Shown in pieces: positions 50,641 through 60,147 of a DNA stretch of 64,000 bases. Made by a program: the position numbers and the translations under genes. Position 1 is the stretch's first letter. Each line of letters begins with the position of its first letter. The notes beneath the pieces were generated by a model. It ran no database searches. It was given only the letters and a program-made list of their open reading frames with translations, and was not told where the DNA came from. Origin of the DNA: an uncultured Hyphomonas sp. (GTDB lineage Bacteria > Pseudomonadota > Alphaproteobacteria > Caulobacterales > Hyphomonadaceae); contig NZ_OY776147.1 of the NCBI RefSeq assembly GCF_963675305.1, positions 682,001-746,000 of the forward strand, written 5' to 3'.

Positions 50641-52296
50641 TCAGGACGCTTCCGCAGGCGCGCGCGACAGGGTGAATCCCTCATAATCGTTCGCCGCGAC
50701 CTCATCGCATTTTTCCCGGTACGCGCCGACCCCGCCGACATAGGGCATGAACACGCGCGGCTTTCCGGGGACATTGGCGCCCAGATACCAGGAATTGGCC
50801 TGAGGGTAGAGCGTGGTGTCAGCGACTTCGTTCACATGCGCCACCCATTCGGCCTCGGCCTCCGGTGTGGCCTCCACCACGGTCAGCTGGCGCTGGCCCA
50901 TGTCGTGGATACAGTCCGCGATCCAGTCCACATGCTGTTCGATGGAGACGATCATGTTGGACAGGACCGACGGGCTGCCCGGCCCGGTGATCAGGAACAT
51001 GTTCGGGAAGCCGGAGACGGTGAGGCCGAGATATGTGAGCGGCCCGGCCGCCCATTTGTCCTTAAGCTTCAGCCCGCCGCGCCCCGTGATGTCGATCCGG
51101 TCCAGCGCGCCGGTCATCGCATCGAAGCCGATGGCGTAGATCAGCGTGTCGAAGTCATAGTCGCGCTCGCTGGTGCGCAGGCCGGTTTCGGTGATCGTCT
51201 CGATCGGTGTCTTGTTGAGATCGATCAGGTGGACATTGTCCTGATTGTAGACCTCGAAATAGCCCGTATCGACGACCAGGCGCTTCGTCCCGAAAGGGTA
51301 GGTCTTCGGGATCAGCAGGTCTGCCGTTTCCGGATCCTTCACAATGTCGCGGATCTTGCCGGCAACGAAATCTGCCAGGAGCTTGTTGGCCGCCGGATCG
51401 ACGCCCGTATCGGCATAAGGTGCGCCGACGCAGAAGCCGCCCTTTGCCCAGCGGCGCTCGAATTCGCGCTGGCGGTCCTCTTCCGTTTGCTCCAGGGCCA
51501 GATCTTCAGTCGCTTCCAGCGCCACGATCCCGATGCCGGATTCGCGTTGCTGCTGGCGGTAGTCTTCCCGGTTGGCCAGCCAGTCTTCCCGCACCGCAGG
51601 ATCCAGCGGACGGTTGCGCGCCGGTACGCTGTAGTTCGGTGTGCGCTGGAAAACGTAAAGCTCTTCGACCTCTGGCGCGATGGTGGTGATCGTCTGGATG
51701 CCGGACGAGCCGGTGCCGATGATGCCGACCCGCTTGCCGGTGAGGTCGGTGTCGTCCGGCCAGGTGGCCGTGCTCAGGGTTTCGCCTTTGAAGGTTCCGG
51801 CGCCCGGAATGTCGGGTGTCTTGGCAGCCGAGAGACAACCTGTTGCCATGACACAATAGCGTGCCTCTATGGTCTCGCCATGGTCCGTCATGATCCGCCA
51901 TAGTCCGGTATGGTCATCATATGATGCGGACTCAACACGGGTATTGAAGCTGATATCGCGGCGCAGATCGAACCGGTCCGCGATGTAATTGGCATAGTCC
52001 AGAAGTTCGCCCTGCGGCGCGTAACGCTCTGACCATTCCCACTCTTCCTCCAGCTCTTTCGAGAAGGAGAAGGAGTATTCCTGGCTCTCAATATCGACGC
52101 GGGCGCCGGGATACCGGTTCCAGAACCAGGTTCCCCCGACATCGCTGCCCGCCTCGAAGACGTGGGCGTTCAGGCCCATGCCGCGCAGCTTGTGAAGCAT
52201 GTACATGCCGGCAAAGCCTGCGCCGACGATTACGGCATCGTAGTTTGTTGTTTTTGCAGGCGTCTTTCCTGCACCGGCACCTTTGGCTCCCGGCAT
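50641..52296 (-). CDS. Baeyer-Villiger-type flavin monooxygenase
   Basis: 551 aa FAD/NADPH monooxygenase. The FAD motif VGAGFAGMYMLHKL, the motif GGTWFWNRYPGARVDIES, an NADPH motif VGIIGTGSSGIQTI and the late ITGPGSPSVLSNM are present. The Baeyer-Villiger fingerprint reads FKGETLSTATWP at residues 169-180, with Ser175 at the usual His, so the classification to true Baeyer-Villiger enzymes is uncertain. It probably oxidises a ketone or other carbonyl with O2. GGGAGGA precedes the ATG. Next to the thiolase-like gene; together they suggest degradation of a cyclic or steroid-like compound. Confidence 0.9.
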   Translation of the reverse strand: MPGAKGAGAGKTPAKTTNYDAVIVGAGFAGMYMLHKLRGMGLNAHVFEAGSDVGGTWFWNRYPGARVDIESQEYSFSFSKELEEEWEWSERYAPQGELLDYANYIADRFDLRRDISFNTRVESASYDDHTGLWRIMTDHGETIEARYCVMATGCLSAAKTPDIPGAGTFKGETLSTATWPDDTDLTGKRVGIIGTGSSGIQTITTIAPEVEELYVFQRTPNYSVPARNRPLDPAVREDWLANREDYRQQQRESGIGIVALEATEDLALEQTEEDRQREFERRWAKGGFCVGAPYADTGVDPAANKLLADFVAGKIRDIVKDPETADLLIPKTYPFGTKRLVVDTGYFEVYNQDNVHLIDLNKTPIETITETGLRTSERDYDFDTLIYAIGFDAMTGALDRIDITGRGGLKLKDKWAAGPLTYLGLTVSGFPNMFLITGPGSPSVLSNMIVSIEQHVDWIADCIHDMGQRQLTVVEATPEAEAEWVAHVNEVADTTLYPQANSWYLGANVPGKPRVFMPYVGGVGAYREKCDEVAANDYEGFTLSRAPAEAS

Positions 52297-52381
52297 GATT
52301 TTTCCTCCCGCTGCAAGACAGCTGGATGGAATTTACCACATGATTTCGAATTGGGCGCCCGTCACGCTGGGGCAGGCAGGG

Positions 52382-53440
52382 TCAGAGCAGCTCGTCGCGG
52401 CCGGCATCGCGCAGGGCGGAGACGACCTTGCCGACGTCCTGCGTGCGGTCTTTCGATGCCACCAGAACGCGGCCCCCCTCAACAACAACGCAGAGATCCT
52501 TCACGCCGACCAGCGCCACCATGTGATCAGCATCCGAGAGCACCGTGCAGCCCTCGGCATCGATCAAGACCGGCGGGTTCGCGCTGTCCTGCTTGCGGAT
52601 TGCGCCGATCATGCCCCAGGTGCCGATGTCGTTCCACTGGCAGTCCAGCGGGGCGTAGATCGCCGCCTTGGAAGTTTGCTCCATCACCGCATAGTCCACA
52701 GACGTGGATCGCACGGCCATGAAGCATTCCGGATCCAGCAGGATGTTGCCGTCCGGATGGTTGGCAGCTTCGAGCGCGGCCGATGAGGCATCCAGGATGT
52801 CCGGCGCGTGCGTTTCCAGTTCGTCGATCATCAGCGATGCGGGGAACAGGAAGATGCCTGCATTCCAGCTGAAGGCCGGGTCTGCGATGTACTTCATCGC
52901 CGTTTCCAGATTCGGCTTTTCCTTGAACTCGGTCACGGTGTAGAGCGCGCCGCCGATACCTTCGCCGCGCTGGATATAGCCGAAGCCCGTTTCAGGCCGG
53001 TCGGGCTTGATCCCGAAGGTCGTGATATAGCCGGATTTCGCCATCCGGGCCGCTTCGGATACGGCTTTGACGAACACATCCGGCTGGCCGATGAAGTGGT
53101 CCGACGGCAGAAGCAGGGCGAGGCCATCCGGGTCCTTGTCTGCAATGTGTCGCGCGGCGACGGCGGCCACAGCTGCGGTATTGCGCGCCATGGGTTCGAG
53201 AATGACGGCGCCGGCCTCCACTTCAATCTCGGCCAATTGCTCGCGAACAAGGCCGGCATAGCGCTGGTTCGAAATCACGACTGGCGGTGCGAAATCATCC
53301 CCCTTCAGGCGCAGCACAGTGTCCTGGAACACCGTCTTGTCCGTCACCAGGCGGTGGAACTGTTTCGGGTGCGCCTGAACGGAGACCGGCCAAAGGCGCG
53401 TTCCCGCGCCGCCACACATGATTACGGGATAAATCCGCAT
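52382..53440 (-). CDS. manC: Mannose-1-phosphate guanylyltransferase
   Basis: 352 aa from ATG 53440, which has AAGGAAG at good spacing (a frame to 53461 is longer but weaker). It forms GDP-mannose from GTP and mannose-1-phosphate. MCGGAGTRLWPVSVQAHPKQF is the nucleotide-binding motif, with Val in place of the Arg commonly seen after LWPxS. FKEKPNLETAMKYI and FSWNAGIFLF are also typical. It lacks the C-terminal phosphomannose isomerase domain of bifunctional ManC/AlgA enzymes, so mannose-6-phosphate isomerase is elsewhere. It lies just downstream of cysNC on the same strand. Confidence 0.93.
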   Translation of the reverse strand: MRIYPVIMCGGAGTRLWPVSVQAHPKQFHRLVTDKTVFQDTVLRLKGDDFAPPVVISNQRYAGLVREQLAEIEVEAGAVILEPMARNTAAVAAVAARHIADKDPDGLALLLPSDHFIGQPDVFVKAVSEAARMAKSGYITTFGIKPDRPETGFGYIQRGEGIGGALYTVTEFKEKPNLETAMKYIADPAFSWNAGIFLFPASLMIDELETHAPDILDASSAALEAANHPDGNILLDPECFMAVRSTSVDYAVMEQTSKAAIYAPLDCQWNDIGTWGMIGAIRKQDSANPPVLIDAEGCTVLSDADHMVALVGVKDLCVVVEGGRVLVASKDRTQDVGKVVSALRDAGRDELL

Positions 53441-53495
53441 AGTCTTCCTTTCACCATCCACTACCCAGGCCTTCCCTGGCAGCCGCCGACTGAAA

Positions 53496-55403
53496 TCAGT
53501 CGCTGAGGAAGCCGTGCTCTTTCAGGTAGTCGAGAATTTCCTCGGCAGCGTCATCCGGGTTCCGGTTGACTGTGTCAATCCGGAGTTCCGGATTTTCAGG
53601 GGCCTCGTACGGGCTTGAGATGCCGGTGAAGTTCTTGATCTCGCCTGTGCGGGCCTTCTTGTAGAGGCCTTTGACATCCCGCTGTTCGGCGACGTCGAGT
53701 GGCGTGTCGATATGGATCTCAATGAACTCGCCGTCCGCCATCATGTTGCGGGCCATGCGCCGCTCAGCCCGGAAGGGCGAGATGAAGGAAACGAGCGTGA
53801 TCAGGCCGGCATCGGACATCAGCTTGGCGACGTTGGCCACGCGGCGGATGTTCTCGACGCGGTCCGCATCGGTGAAGCCGAGATCGCGGTTCAGGCCGTG
53901 GCGGACATTGTCGCCGTCCAGCGAGAAGGTGTGCTTGCCAAGGGCAAACAGGCGCTTTTGAAGGGCGTTGGCAATTGTCGACTTGCCCGAGCCGGACAGG
54001 CCGGTGAACCAGAGGACAGCCGGTTTCTGGCCTTTCTGTTCCGCCAGCGCGTTGCGGTCCACATCCATGGATTGCCAATGGATGTTTGAGGCCCGGCGCA
54101 GCGCAAAGTCGATCAGGCCGAGGCCAACCGTATCATTGCTCATGCGGTCGATCAGGATGAAGCCGCCGAGATTGCGGTTGACGTCATAGGGGTCGAACGT
54201 GATCGGCTGGTCGAGCGAAATCGTGGTGACACCGATCTGGTTGAGTTCGAGCGTCTTTGCCGGGACATCCGACAAGGTGTTGACGTCGATCCCGTATTTC
54301 GGAGCGTTCACGGTCGCGGTGACAGTCTTGGCGCCAATCTTGAGCAGGTAGCGCCGGCCCGGGAGGAGCGGGGCTTCGTTCATCCAAAGCAGGCGGACCT
54401 GGAACTGGTCGGAAACCTCTGTCGGATCGTCCGCTGTGACGATTGCGTCGCCGCGCGAGGCATCGATTTCATCTGCGAGGGTGAGGGTGACCGACTGGCC
54501 GGCAATGGCTTCGGGTAGATCCCCGTCGGCTGTGACGATCCGCTCGATGGTGGATTGTTTGCCGGAAGGCATGGATTTGACCCGGTCGCCGGGCTTGATC
54601 GTGCCGGACGCGATCTGTCCGGAAAAGCCGCGGAAATCGAGGTTCGGACGGTTCACCCACTGAACCGGCATCCGGAAGGCGGTGTTGAGGCGGCGGTCAC
54701 CCACCGGTACGTTTTCCAGATATTCCATGAGGGCCGGACCATCGTACCAATCCGTTTCATTGGACCGGTTGGTGATGTTGACCCCTGCGAGCGCCGACAT
54801 CGGGATAGGCTGGATTTCCAGGTCCGTCGCCAGTTCGTCGGCGAAAGCGTAGAAATCGTCGACAATGTCGTTGAAGATGGTCTCGTCATAATCGACCAGG
54901 TCCATCTTGTTCACCGCCAGCACAAGGCGGCGGATCCCCAGCAGGGTCGTGATGAAGGCGTGGCGCCGCGTCTGGGTGAGGATGCCTTTGCGGGCATCGA
55001 TCATCAGGATCGCGACGTCCGCCGTCGACGCACCGGTCGCCATGTTTCGGGTGTACTGTTCGTGTCCGGGCGTGTCGGCGACGATGAATTTCCGCTTGTC
55101 GGTCGCAAAGAAGCGATACGCGACATCAATCGTGATGCCTTGCTCGCGCTCGGCGGCAAGACCATCGACGAGAAGGGCGAAGTCGATATTCTCGCCTTGG
55201 GTCCCGACCTTCCTGGAGTCGGCTTCCAGCGAAGCCAGCTGGTCTTCGAAGATCATCTTCGAATCGTAAAGGAGACGACCGATCAGGGTGGACTTGCCGT
55301 CATCGACCGAGCCGCACGTGATGAAACGGAGCAGGGATTTGTTCTCGTGTTTCTCGAGATAGGCAGCAATATCGGTGGCGATCAGATCATCGGTGAGGCG
55401 CAT
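53496..55403 (-). CDS. cysNC: Bifunctional sulfate adenylyltransferase subunit 1/APS kinase
   Basis: 635 aa fusion. Residues 1 to about 430 are CysN, a GTPase that drives ATP sulfurylase: GSVDDGKSTLIGRLLYDS (P-loop), DTPGHEQYTRNM, AVNKMDLVDYD. From about residue 445 it is CysC, the kinase making PAPS: LSGSGKSTIANALQKRLFALG (P-loop), HGLNRDLGFTDADRVENIRR and FISPFRAERRMARNMM. The ATG overlaps the cysD stop by 1 bp (TGATG). PAPS is used for sulfate assimilation or for sulfotransferase reactions; no cysH or sulfotransferase gene is in this window. Confidence 0.97.
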   Translation of the reverse strand: MRLTDDLIATDIAAYLEKHENKSLLRFITCGSVDDGKSTLIGRLLYDSKMIFEDQLASLEADSRKVGTQGENIDFALLVDGLAAEREQGITIDVAYRFFATDKRKFIVADTPGHEQYTRNMATGASTADVAILMIDARKGILTQTRRHAFITTLLGIRRLVLAVNKMDLVDYDETIFNDIVDDFYAFADELATDLEIQPIPMSALAGVNITNRSNETDWYDGPALMEYLENVPVGDRRLNTAFRMPVQWVNRPNLDFRGFSGQIASGTIKPGDRVKSMPSGKQSTIERIVTADGDLPEAIAGQSVTLTLADEIDASRGDAIVTADDPTEVSDQFQVRLLWMNEAPLLPGRRYLLKIGAKTVTATVNAPKYGIDVNTLSDVPAKTLELNQIGVTTISLDQPITFDPYDVNRNLGGFILIDRMSNDTVGLGLIDFALRRASNIHWQSMDVDRNALAEQKGQKPAVLWFTGLSGSGKSTIANALQKRLFALGKHTFSLDGDNVRHGLNRDLGFTDADRVENIRRVANVAKLMSDAGLITLVSFISPFRAERRMARNMMADGEFIEIHIDTPLDVAEQRDVKGLYKKARTGEIKNFTGISSPYEAPENPELRIDTVNRNPDDAAEEILDYLKEHGFLSD

Positions 55404-56305
55404 CAGAAATAGCCCTCTTGTTTTTTCTTTTCCATGGAAGCGGACTGGTCGACGTCGATCACGCGGCCCTGGCGCTCGGATGTCGTGGTCAGAAGCATTT
55501 CCTGGATGATGTCGTCGAGGGTGGCGGCGGTGCTCTCCACCGCGCCGGTCAGCGGGTAACAGCCGAGCGTACGGAAACGGACGGATTTCATCACGGCGGT
55601 CTTCGCCAGCTCATCCGGCATACGGTCGTCATCGACCATGATGTCGACGCCGTTCCAGTTCACCACTGGGCGTTTGGCTGCGAAGTAGAGCGGGACGATT
55701 TCGATGTTCTCGCGGCGGATGTACTGCCAGATGTCGAGCTCGGTCCAGTTCGACAGCGGGAACACGCGGATGCTTTCGCCCTGGTTGATGCGGGTATTGA
55801 ACAGGTTCCAGATCTCCGGGCGCTGGCGTTTCGGATCCCAGCGGTGTTCGGCTGAGCGGAATGAGAAGATGCGCTCCTTGGCGCGGGACTTCTCTTCGTC
55901 GCGGCGGGCGCCGCCAAAGGCTGCGGAGAATTTGTACTTGTCGAGCGCCTGTTTCAGCGCCTGCGTCTTCATCACATCTGTATGGACGGCAGAACCATGG
56001 GAGAAGGGGCCGATATTGTCCTTCACACCGTCTTCATTGATGTGGACAATCAGGTCCATGCCCATTTCGGCCGCTTTGCGATCGCGAAACTCGATCATTT
56101 CGCGGAACTTCCAGGTCGTATCCACATGCATCAGCGGAAAAGGCGGACGGGACGGGTAAAATGCCTTCATCGCAAGGTGCAGCATCACGGCCGAATCCTT
56201 GCCGACGGAATACAGCATCACCGGGTTTTCGCACTCAGCGGCAACTTCACGAATGATATGAAGGCTCTCGGCCTCCAGCCTGTCGAGGTGGGTCAGTGTG
56301 GGCAA
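55403..56305 (-). CDS. cysD: Sulfate adenylyltransferase subunit 2
   Basis: 300 aa, the usual length. It makes adenosine phosphosulfate from sulfate and ATP with CysN. The PP-loop is in VMLYSVGKDSAVMLHLAMKAF, and GGARRDEEKSRAKERIFSFRSAEHRWDPKRQRPE, FPLSNWTELDIWQYI and the C-terminal QGRVIDVDQSASMEKKKQEGYF match the family. The start is TTG at 56305 with GGAG nine bases upstream. First gene of the cysD-cysNC operon, divergent from glmS. Confidence 0.95.
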   Translation of the reverse strand: MPTLTHLDRLEAESLHIIREVAAECENPVMLYSVGKDSAVMLHLAMKAFYPSRPPFPLMHVDTTWKFREMIEFRDRKAAEMGMDLIVHINEDGVKDNIGPFSHGSAVHTDVMKTQALKQALDKYKFSAAFGGARRDEEKSRAKERIFSFRSAEHRWDPKRQRPEIWNLFNTRINQGESIRVFPLSNWTELDIWQYIRRENIEIVPLYFAAKRPVVNWNGVDIMVDDDRMPDELAKTAVMKSVRFRTLGCYPLTGAVESTAATLDDIIQEMLLTTTSERQGRVIDVDQSASMEKKKQEGYF

Positions 56306-56615
56306 AAGACAGAGCTCCGTAGTTCTTTCGTGTGTCTATTTCAGGCGATTGCGGGAGTTGGAACTTAATCTAGCATTGAGCACCGCTTACGGGAGCCGTC
56401 TTACAAGGGTCCTCACGGAGGTCAAACCTCCCGGGTCGTAATTTACTGATATTCTCACAGCGCGCTTTCGGGCCAGTCACCAGCGCCGTCCTGCGCCGGT
56501 TTCGGGGGGAGCCCGTCAATGCCTGTGGCGGAATTTGTCGTAATTGCTCACAAAGTTTCATTATCCTGCCCTGATGCCACGGTTTATGGAGCAAACTGTG
56601 AGAGCGGAGTAGATT
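56306..56615. other. Divergent promoter region between cysD and glmS
   Basis: 310 bp without a supportable gene. On the minus strand, toward cysD, a perfect inverted repeat GGAGGT-TTG-ACCTCC (56417-56431) lies about 115 bp upstream of the start and could be an operator. TTGACC is inside it and may be a -35 element. The right side is AT-rich and should hold the glmS promoter. I saw no riboswitch or glmS ribozyme. Confidence 0.4.
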
Positions 56616-58442
56616 ATGTGCGGAATTGTAGCAATCTCAGGTAGCGCGCCCGTCGCGGACAGGCTAATCGATGGTCTGAAGCGGCTGGAGTATCGCGGCT
56701 ATGACAGTGCGGGTGTCGCAATTGCCGTCGCGGACGGGCTCGACCGCCGCCGCGCGCCGGGCAAGATCGTGAACCTGCAGGCATTGCTGGATGCCGATCC
56801 GCTCGAAGGAACAACGGGCATTGCGCACACGCGCTGGGCTACGCATGGCAAACCGAATGAGGCGAACGCCCACCCGCACTTGGCGGGTCAGGTCGCCATT
56901 GTGCACAACGGAATCATCGAGAATTTCCGCGAGCTTCGGCAGGTGCTGCAGGATGGCGGACGCGTGTTCGAATCGGAGACTGACTCGGAAGTGGTTGCCC
57001 AGCTGCTGGACCAGAAGCTCAGCGAGGGCCTGAGCCCTGTCGATGCGTTTGAAGCGACGCTCGGCGAACTTGATGGCGCGTTTGCGCTGGCCGTGATTTT
57101 CCAGGGCGAGCAGGGCCTGATGATGGGCGCCCGCCGCGGCAGCCCGCTGGTGCTTGGCTATGGCGAGGGAGAGATGTTTCTCGGCTCCGATGCCATTGCC
57201 CTGGCGCCATTCACCCGGGACGTGACCTATCTGGAAGAAGGCGACTGGTGCGTCCTGACACCGGACAGTTTCGACATCCGCAATGCGCGCGGTGAGCGGG
57301 TCAATCGCAAGCGCGTGACGTCTGCCGTCAATGACGCGCTGATCGAACGCGGGGAATATGATCACTTCATGCTCAAAGAGATCCATGAGCAACCGGAGTC
57401 GATTGCGCGCTCAATCATGCCCTATGTCGACCAGGCCACTGGCATGCTGGACATCGGCACCGAGGCAAGCGCTGCCTTCATTGCGGCTGACCGAGCGGTC
57501 GCAATTGCATGTGGCACAGCATATTATGCCGCGTTCACCGCAAAATACTGGTTCGAGCAGGCGGCCCGCCTGTCGCTGGAAACCGACATCGCATCAGAGT
57601 TCAGATACCGGCAGCCCGTCCTTCCCCAATCCGGACCGGCGCTGTTCATCAGCCAGTCCGGCGAGACCGCCGATACTTTGGCCGCGTTGCGGTATTGCCG
57701 TGAGAACGGCACGACGGCCATCGCGATCGTCAATGTGCCTGAAAGCTCCATCGCACGTGAAGCCGGCGCCATCGTGCCGACCCATGCTGGAGTCGAAATC
57801 GGTGTGGCCTCCACGAAGGCGTTTACGGCGCAGCTGTCCGTTCTTGCCGTGATGGCTTTGGTGGCGGCGCGCGAGCGTGGGCATTTGCTGCCAGGAGATG
57901 AAGTGACGGCAGTGAAGAACCTGCTGGCATTGCCGCGGAAGGTGACCGATGCGCTGGATGCCCAGGAGCAGATTGCGGAGATCGCGAAAACCCTGACCCA
58001 GGCAAAGGATGTGCTGTTCCTGGGCCGGGGGCGGTACTACCCGCTGGCTCTGGAAGGGGCGCTGAAGCTGAAGGAAGTCTCCTATATTCACGCGGAAGGC
58101 TATGCCGCAGGCGAGTTGAAGCACGGACCGATTGCCTTGATCGAGAAAGACCTTCCGGTCGTCGTGGTCGCGCCGAAGGACGAGCTATTCGACAAGACAA
58201 TCTCGAATGTCGAGGAGGTCCGCGCCAGAGGGGCGAGGATCATCCTGATTTCAGATGATGCCGGCATTGCGGCGGCTGGAAACCGGGCAGACCATGTCAT
58301 CCGGCTGCCGGATGGGGATGACTTCACCCTGCCTATTCTCGCAGCAATTCCGCTTCAGTTGCTGGCCTATCATGTTGCGGTTGCAAAAGGCACAGATGTT
58401 GACCAGCCGCGGAACCTCGCCAAGTCGGTTACAGTAGAGTAG
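56616..58442 (+). CDS. glmS: Glutamine-fructose-6-phosphate aminotransferase (isomerizing)
   Basis: 608 aa. It makes glucosamine-6-phosphate, the entry step to UDP-N-acetylglucosamine. The N-terminal class II glutamine amidotransferase starts at the nucleophile Cys2 (MCGIVAISG) with LEYRGYDSAGVAI and HTRWATHGKPNEANAHPH. Two SIS domains follow: SQSGETADTLAALRYCRENG and the C-terminal FLGRGRYYPLALEGALKLKEVSYIHAEGYAAGELKHGPIALIE, ending DQPRNLAKSVTVE. First gene on this strand after the divergent cys operon. Confidence 0.97.
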   Translation: MCGIVAISGSAPVADRLIDGLKRLEYRGYDSAGVAIAVADGLDRRRAPGKIVNLQALLDADPLEGTTGIAHTRWATHGKPNEANAHPHLAGQVAIVHNGIIENFRELRQVLQDGGRVFESETDSEVVAQLLDQKLSEGLSPVDAFEATLGELDGAFALAVIFQGEQGLMMGARRGSPLVLGYGEGEMFLGSDAIALAPFTRDVTYLEEGDWCVLTPDSFDIRNARGERVNRKRVTSAVNDALIERGEYDHFMLKEIHEQPESIARSIMPYVDQATGMLDIGTEASAAFIAADRAVAIACGTAYYAAFTAKYWFEQAARLSLETDIASEFRYRQPVLPQSGPALFISQSGETADTLAALRYCRENGTTAIAIVNVPESSIAREAGAIVPTHAGVEIGVASTKAFTAQLSVLAVMALVAARERGHLLPGDEVTAVKNLLALPRKVTDALDAQEQIAEIAKTLTQAKDVLFLGRGRYYPLALEGALKLKEVSYIHAEGYAAGELKHGPIALIEKDLPVVVVAPKDELFDKTISNVEEVRARGARIILISDDAGIAAAGNRADHVIRLPDGDDFTLPILAAIPLQLLAYHVAVAKGTDVDQPRNLAKSVTVE

Positions 58443-58522
58443 CGCCTCTCGTGTTGCGGTCACTTTCCGGCATGCTATAGCCGCAAGGGGCTGCGGGGGC
58501 GGTCAACCTGTCAGGGCGAGTA

Positions 58523-59098
58523 ATGGCCAAATTCGAGAAAATTGGCGGACTGGATGGTCTGGTCCTGATTCATCCGGTGCGTATCGGGGATGATCGCGGC
58601 TTCTTTGCGGAAACCTTCCGGCAATCCGAATTCGCTGCCAATGGTGTCGATTGCCCATTCGTGCAGGCGAACCATTCGCTGTCGCGCCGGAAGGGAACGC
58701 TGAGAGGGCTGCACTTCCAGAAGGCGCCTTACGAACAGGCCAAGCTGGTGCGCTGTATCGCCGGACGGATCCTGGACGTAGTTGTCGACATTCGCCCGGA
58801 CTCATCGACCTTCGGACAACATGCGGCCGTTGAACTGTCTGCCGAGACGGGTAACCAGCTGTTTGTGCCGACAGGGTTCGCGCATGGTTTCTGCACGCTG
58901 GAAGACGATACCGAGATCACTTACAGCGTCAGTGAATATTATACGCCGGAGGCTGATTTCGGCCTGGCCTATGATGATCCGGATCTCGGCATTGCCTGGC
59001 CTTTCCCGGCAGGCGAACTGACCCTTTCCGGTCGGGACAAGTGCTGGCCCGGCCTCGCAGCGCTGCGGGCAGATACATCGATGGCTGACGTCAGATGA
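58523..59098 (+). CDS. rfbC: dTDP-4-dehydrorhamnose 3,5-epimerase
   Basis: 191 aa, the usual length. It epimerises dTDP-4-keto-6-deoxyglucose at C3 and C5 in dTDP-L-rhamnose synthesis. LIHPVRIGDDRGFFAETFRQSEFAANG, the catalytic KGTLRGLHFQKAPYEQAKLVRCIAG (His) and FVPTGFAHGFCTLEDDTEITYSVSEYYTPEADFGLAYDDPDLGI are present. Its last 4 bp overlap the rfbB start (ATGA). First gene of the operon rfbC-B-D-A. Confidence 0.96.
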   Translation: MAKFEKIGGLDGLVLIHPVRIGDDRGFFAETFRQSEFAANGVDCPFVQANHSLSRRKGTLRGLHFQKAPYEQAKLVRCIAGRILDVVVDIRPDSSTFGQHAAVELSAETGNQLFVPTGFAHGFCTLEDDTEITYSVSEYYTPEADFGLAYDDPDLGIAWPFPAGELTLSGRDKCWPGLAALRADTSMADVR

Positions 59099-60147
59099 AG
59101 CGATATGTCGTGACGGGCGGTGCCGGCTTTATCGGCTCGGCCCTTTGCCATCTCTTGCTGTCGGATCCGGAAACCGAAGTGGTTGCGGTCGACCGGATGA
59201 CCTATGCGGCCAATCCGTCCACCCTGGCATCGCTGGCTGGGAAGCCCGGCTTCCGTCACGTTGAGGCAGATGTCTGCGATGCAGACGAGATGCGGAAAGT
59301 CGTGGCCGATGCAGCCCCGGATGCGGTGTTCCATCTGGCCGCCGAAACCCATGTCGACCGCTCCATTGATGGTCCGGCGGCGTTCATCTCGACCAATCTG
59401 GTCGGCACGTATGCCATGCTGGAAGCCGCCCGGGACTATTGGGCCGGGCTTGGTGGCGAGGCGCGCGACCGCTTCCGGTTCGTTCATGTGTCTACAGACG
59501 AAGTGTTCGGTTCACTCGGGGCCGAAGGTGTCTTTACAGAGACCTCCCGATACGATCCGTCTTCTCCTTATTCGGCCAGCAAGGCCGGTGCGGACCATCT
59601 GGCAAAAGCCTGGCAGCGCACCTATGGTCTTCCGGTCGTCGTGTCGAACTGCTCCAACAATTACGGGCCGCGCCAGTTTCCGGAAAAGCTCATTCCCCTG
59701 ATGATCCTTAATGCACTGGAAGGCAAACGCCTGCCGATCTATGGGGACGGCTCCAATATCCGTGACTGGCTCCATGTTGAGGACCACGCGAAGGCCCTTC
59801 GCCTGATGGCGGAGACGGGCGTTCCAGGTGAGGTCTATTGTGTCGGCGGAGGTGCGGAGCGCACGAACCTGCAAATCGTCAACGAAATCTGCCGTATCCT
59901 GGATGTCCAGCGGCCGGGTGGCGCGCCGCACAACAAACTGATCGAATTTGTCGAAGACCGCCCGGCGCACGATCATCGCTATGCCATCGATCCGGCCAAG
60001 ATCGGCAAGGAGCTCGGCTGGGCGCCCGCGCAGGACTTCGAGAAGGGGCTTGAGGCGACGGTCAGCTGGTATCTCGAGAATGAAAGCTGGTGGCGTCCGG
60101 TTCGCGACGGCCACTATCGCGGCGAACGTCTTGGACGCGGCAAATGA
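59095..60147 (+). CDS. rfbB: dTDP-glucose 4,6-dehydratase
   Basis: 350 aa extended SDR. It converts dTDP-glucose to dTDP-4-keto-6-deoxyglucose with bound NAD. Motif TGGAGFIGSALCHLL, FHLAAETHVDRSIDGPAAFISTN, STDEVFGSLG and YSASKAGADHLAKAWQRTYGLPVVVSNCSNNYGPRQFPEKLIPLMI include the Tyr/Lys pair. Starts inside the rfbC end and ends 4 bp inside rfbD, so translation is coupled. Confidence 0.97.
   Translation: MKRYVVTGGAGFIGSALCHLLLSDPETEVVAVDRMTYAANPSTLASLAGKPGFRHVEADVCDADEMRKVVADAAPDAVFHLAAETHVDRSIDGPAAFISTNLVGTYAMLEAARDYWAGLGGEARDRFRFVHVSTDEVFGSLGAEGVFTETSRYDPSSPYSASKAGADHLAKAWQRTYGLPVVVSNCSNNYGPRQFPEKLIPLMILNALEGKRLPIYGDGSNIRDWLHVEDHAKALRLMAETGVPGEVYCVGGGAERTNLQIVNEICRILDVQRPGGAPHNKLIEFVEDRPAHDHRYAIDPAKIGKELGWAPAQDFEKGLEATVSWYLENESWWRPVRDGHYRGERLGRGK

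Noticed and set aside
56306..56615. SAM riboswitch or glmS ribozyme upstream of cysD/glmS
   Set aside because: I could not match the conserved core of either element; only an ordinary inverted repeat is clear.
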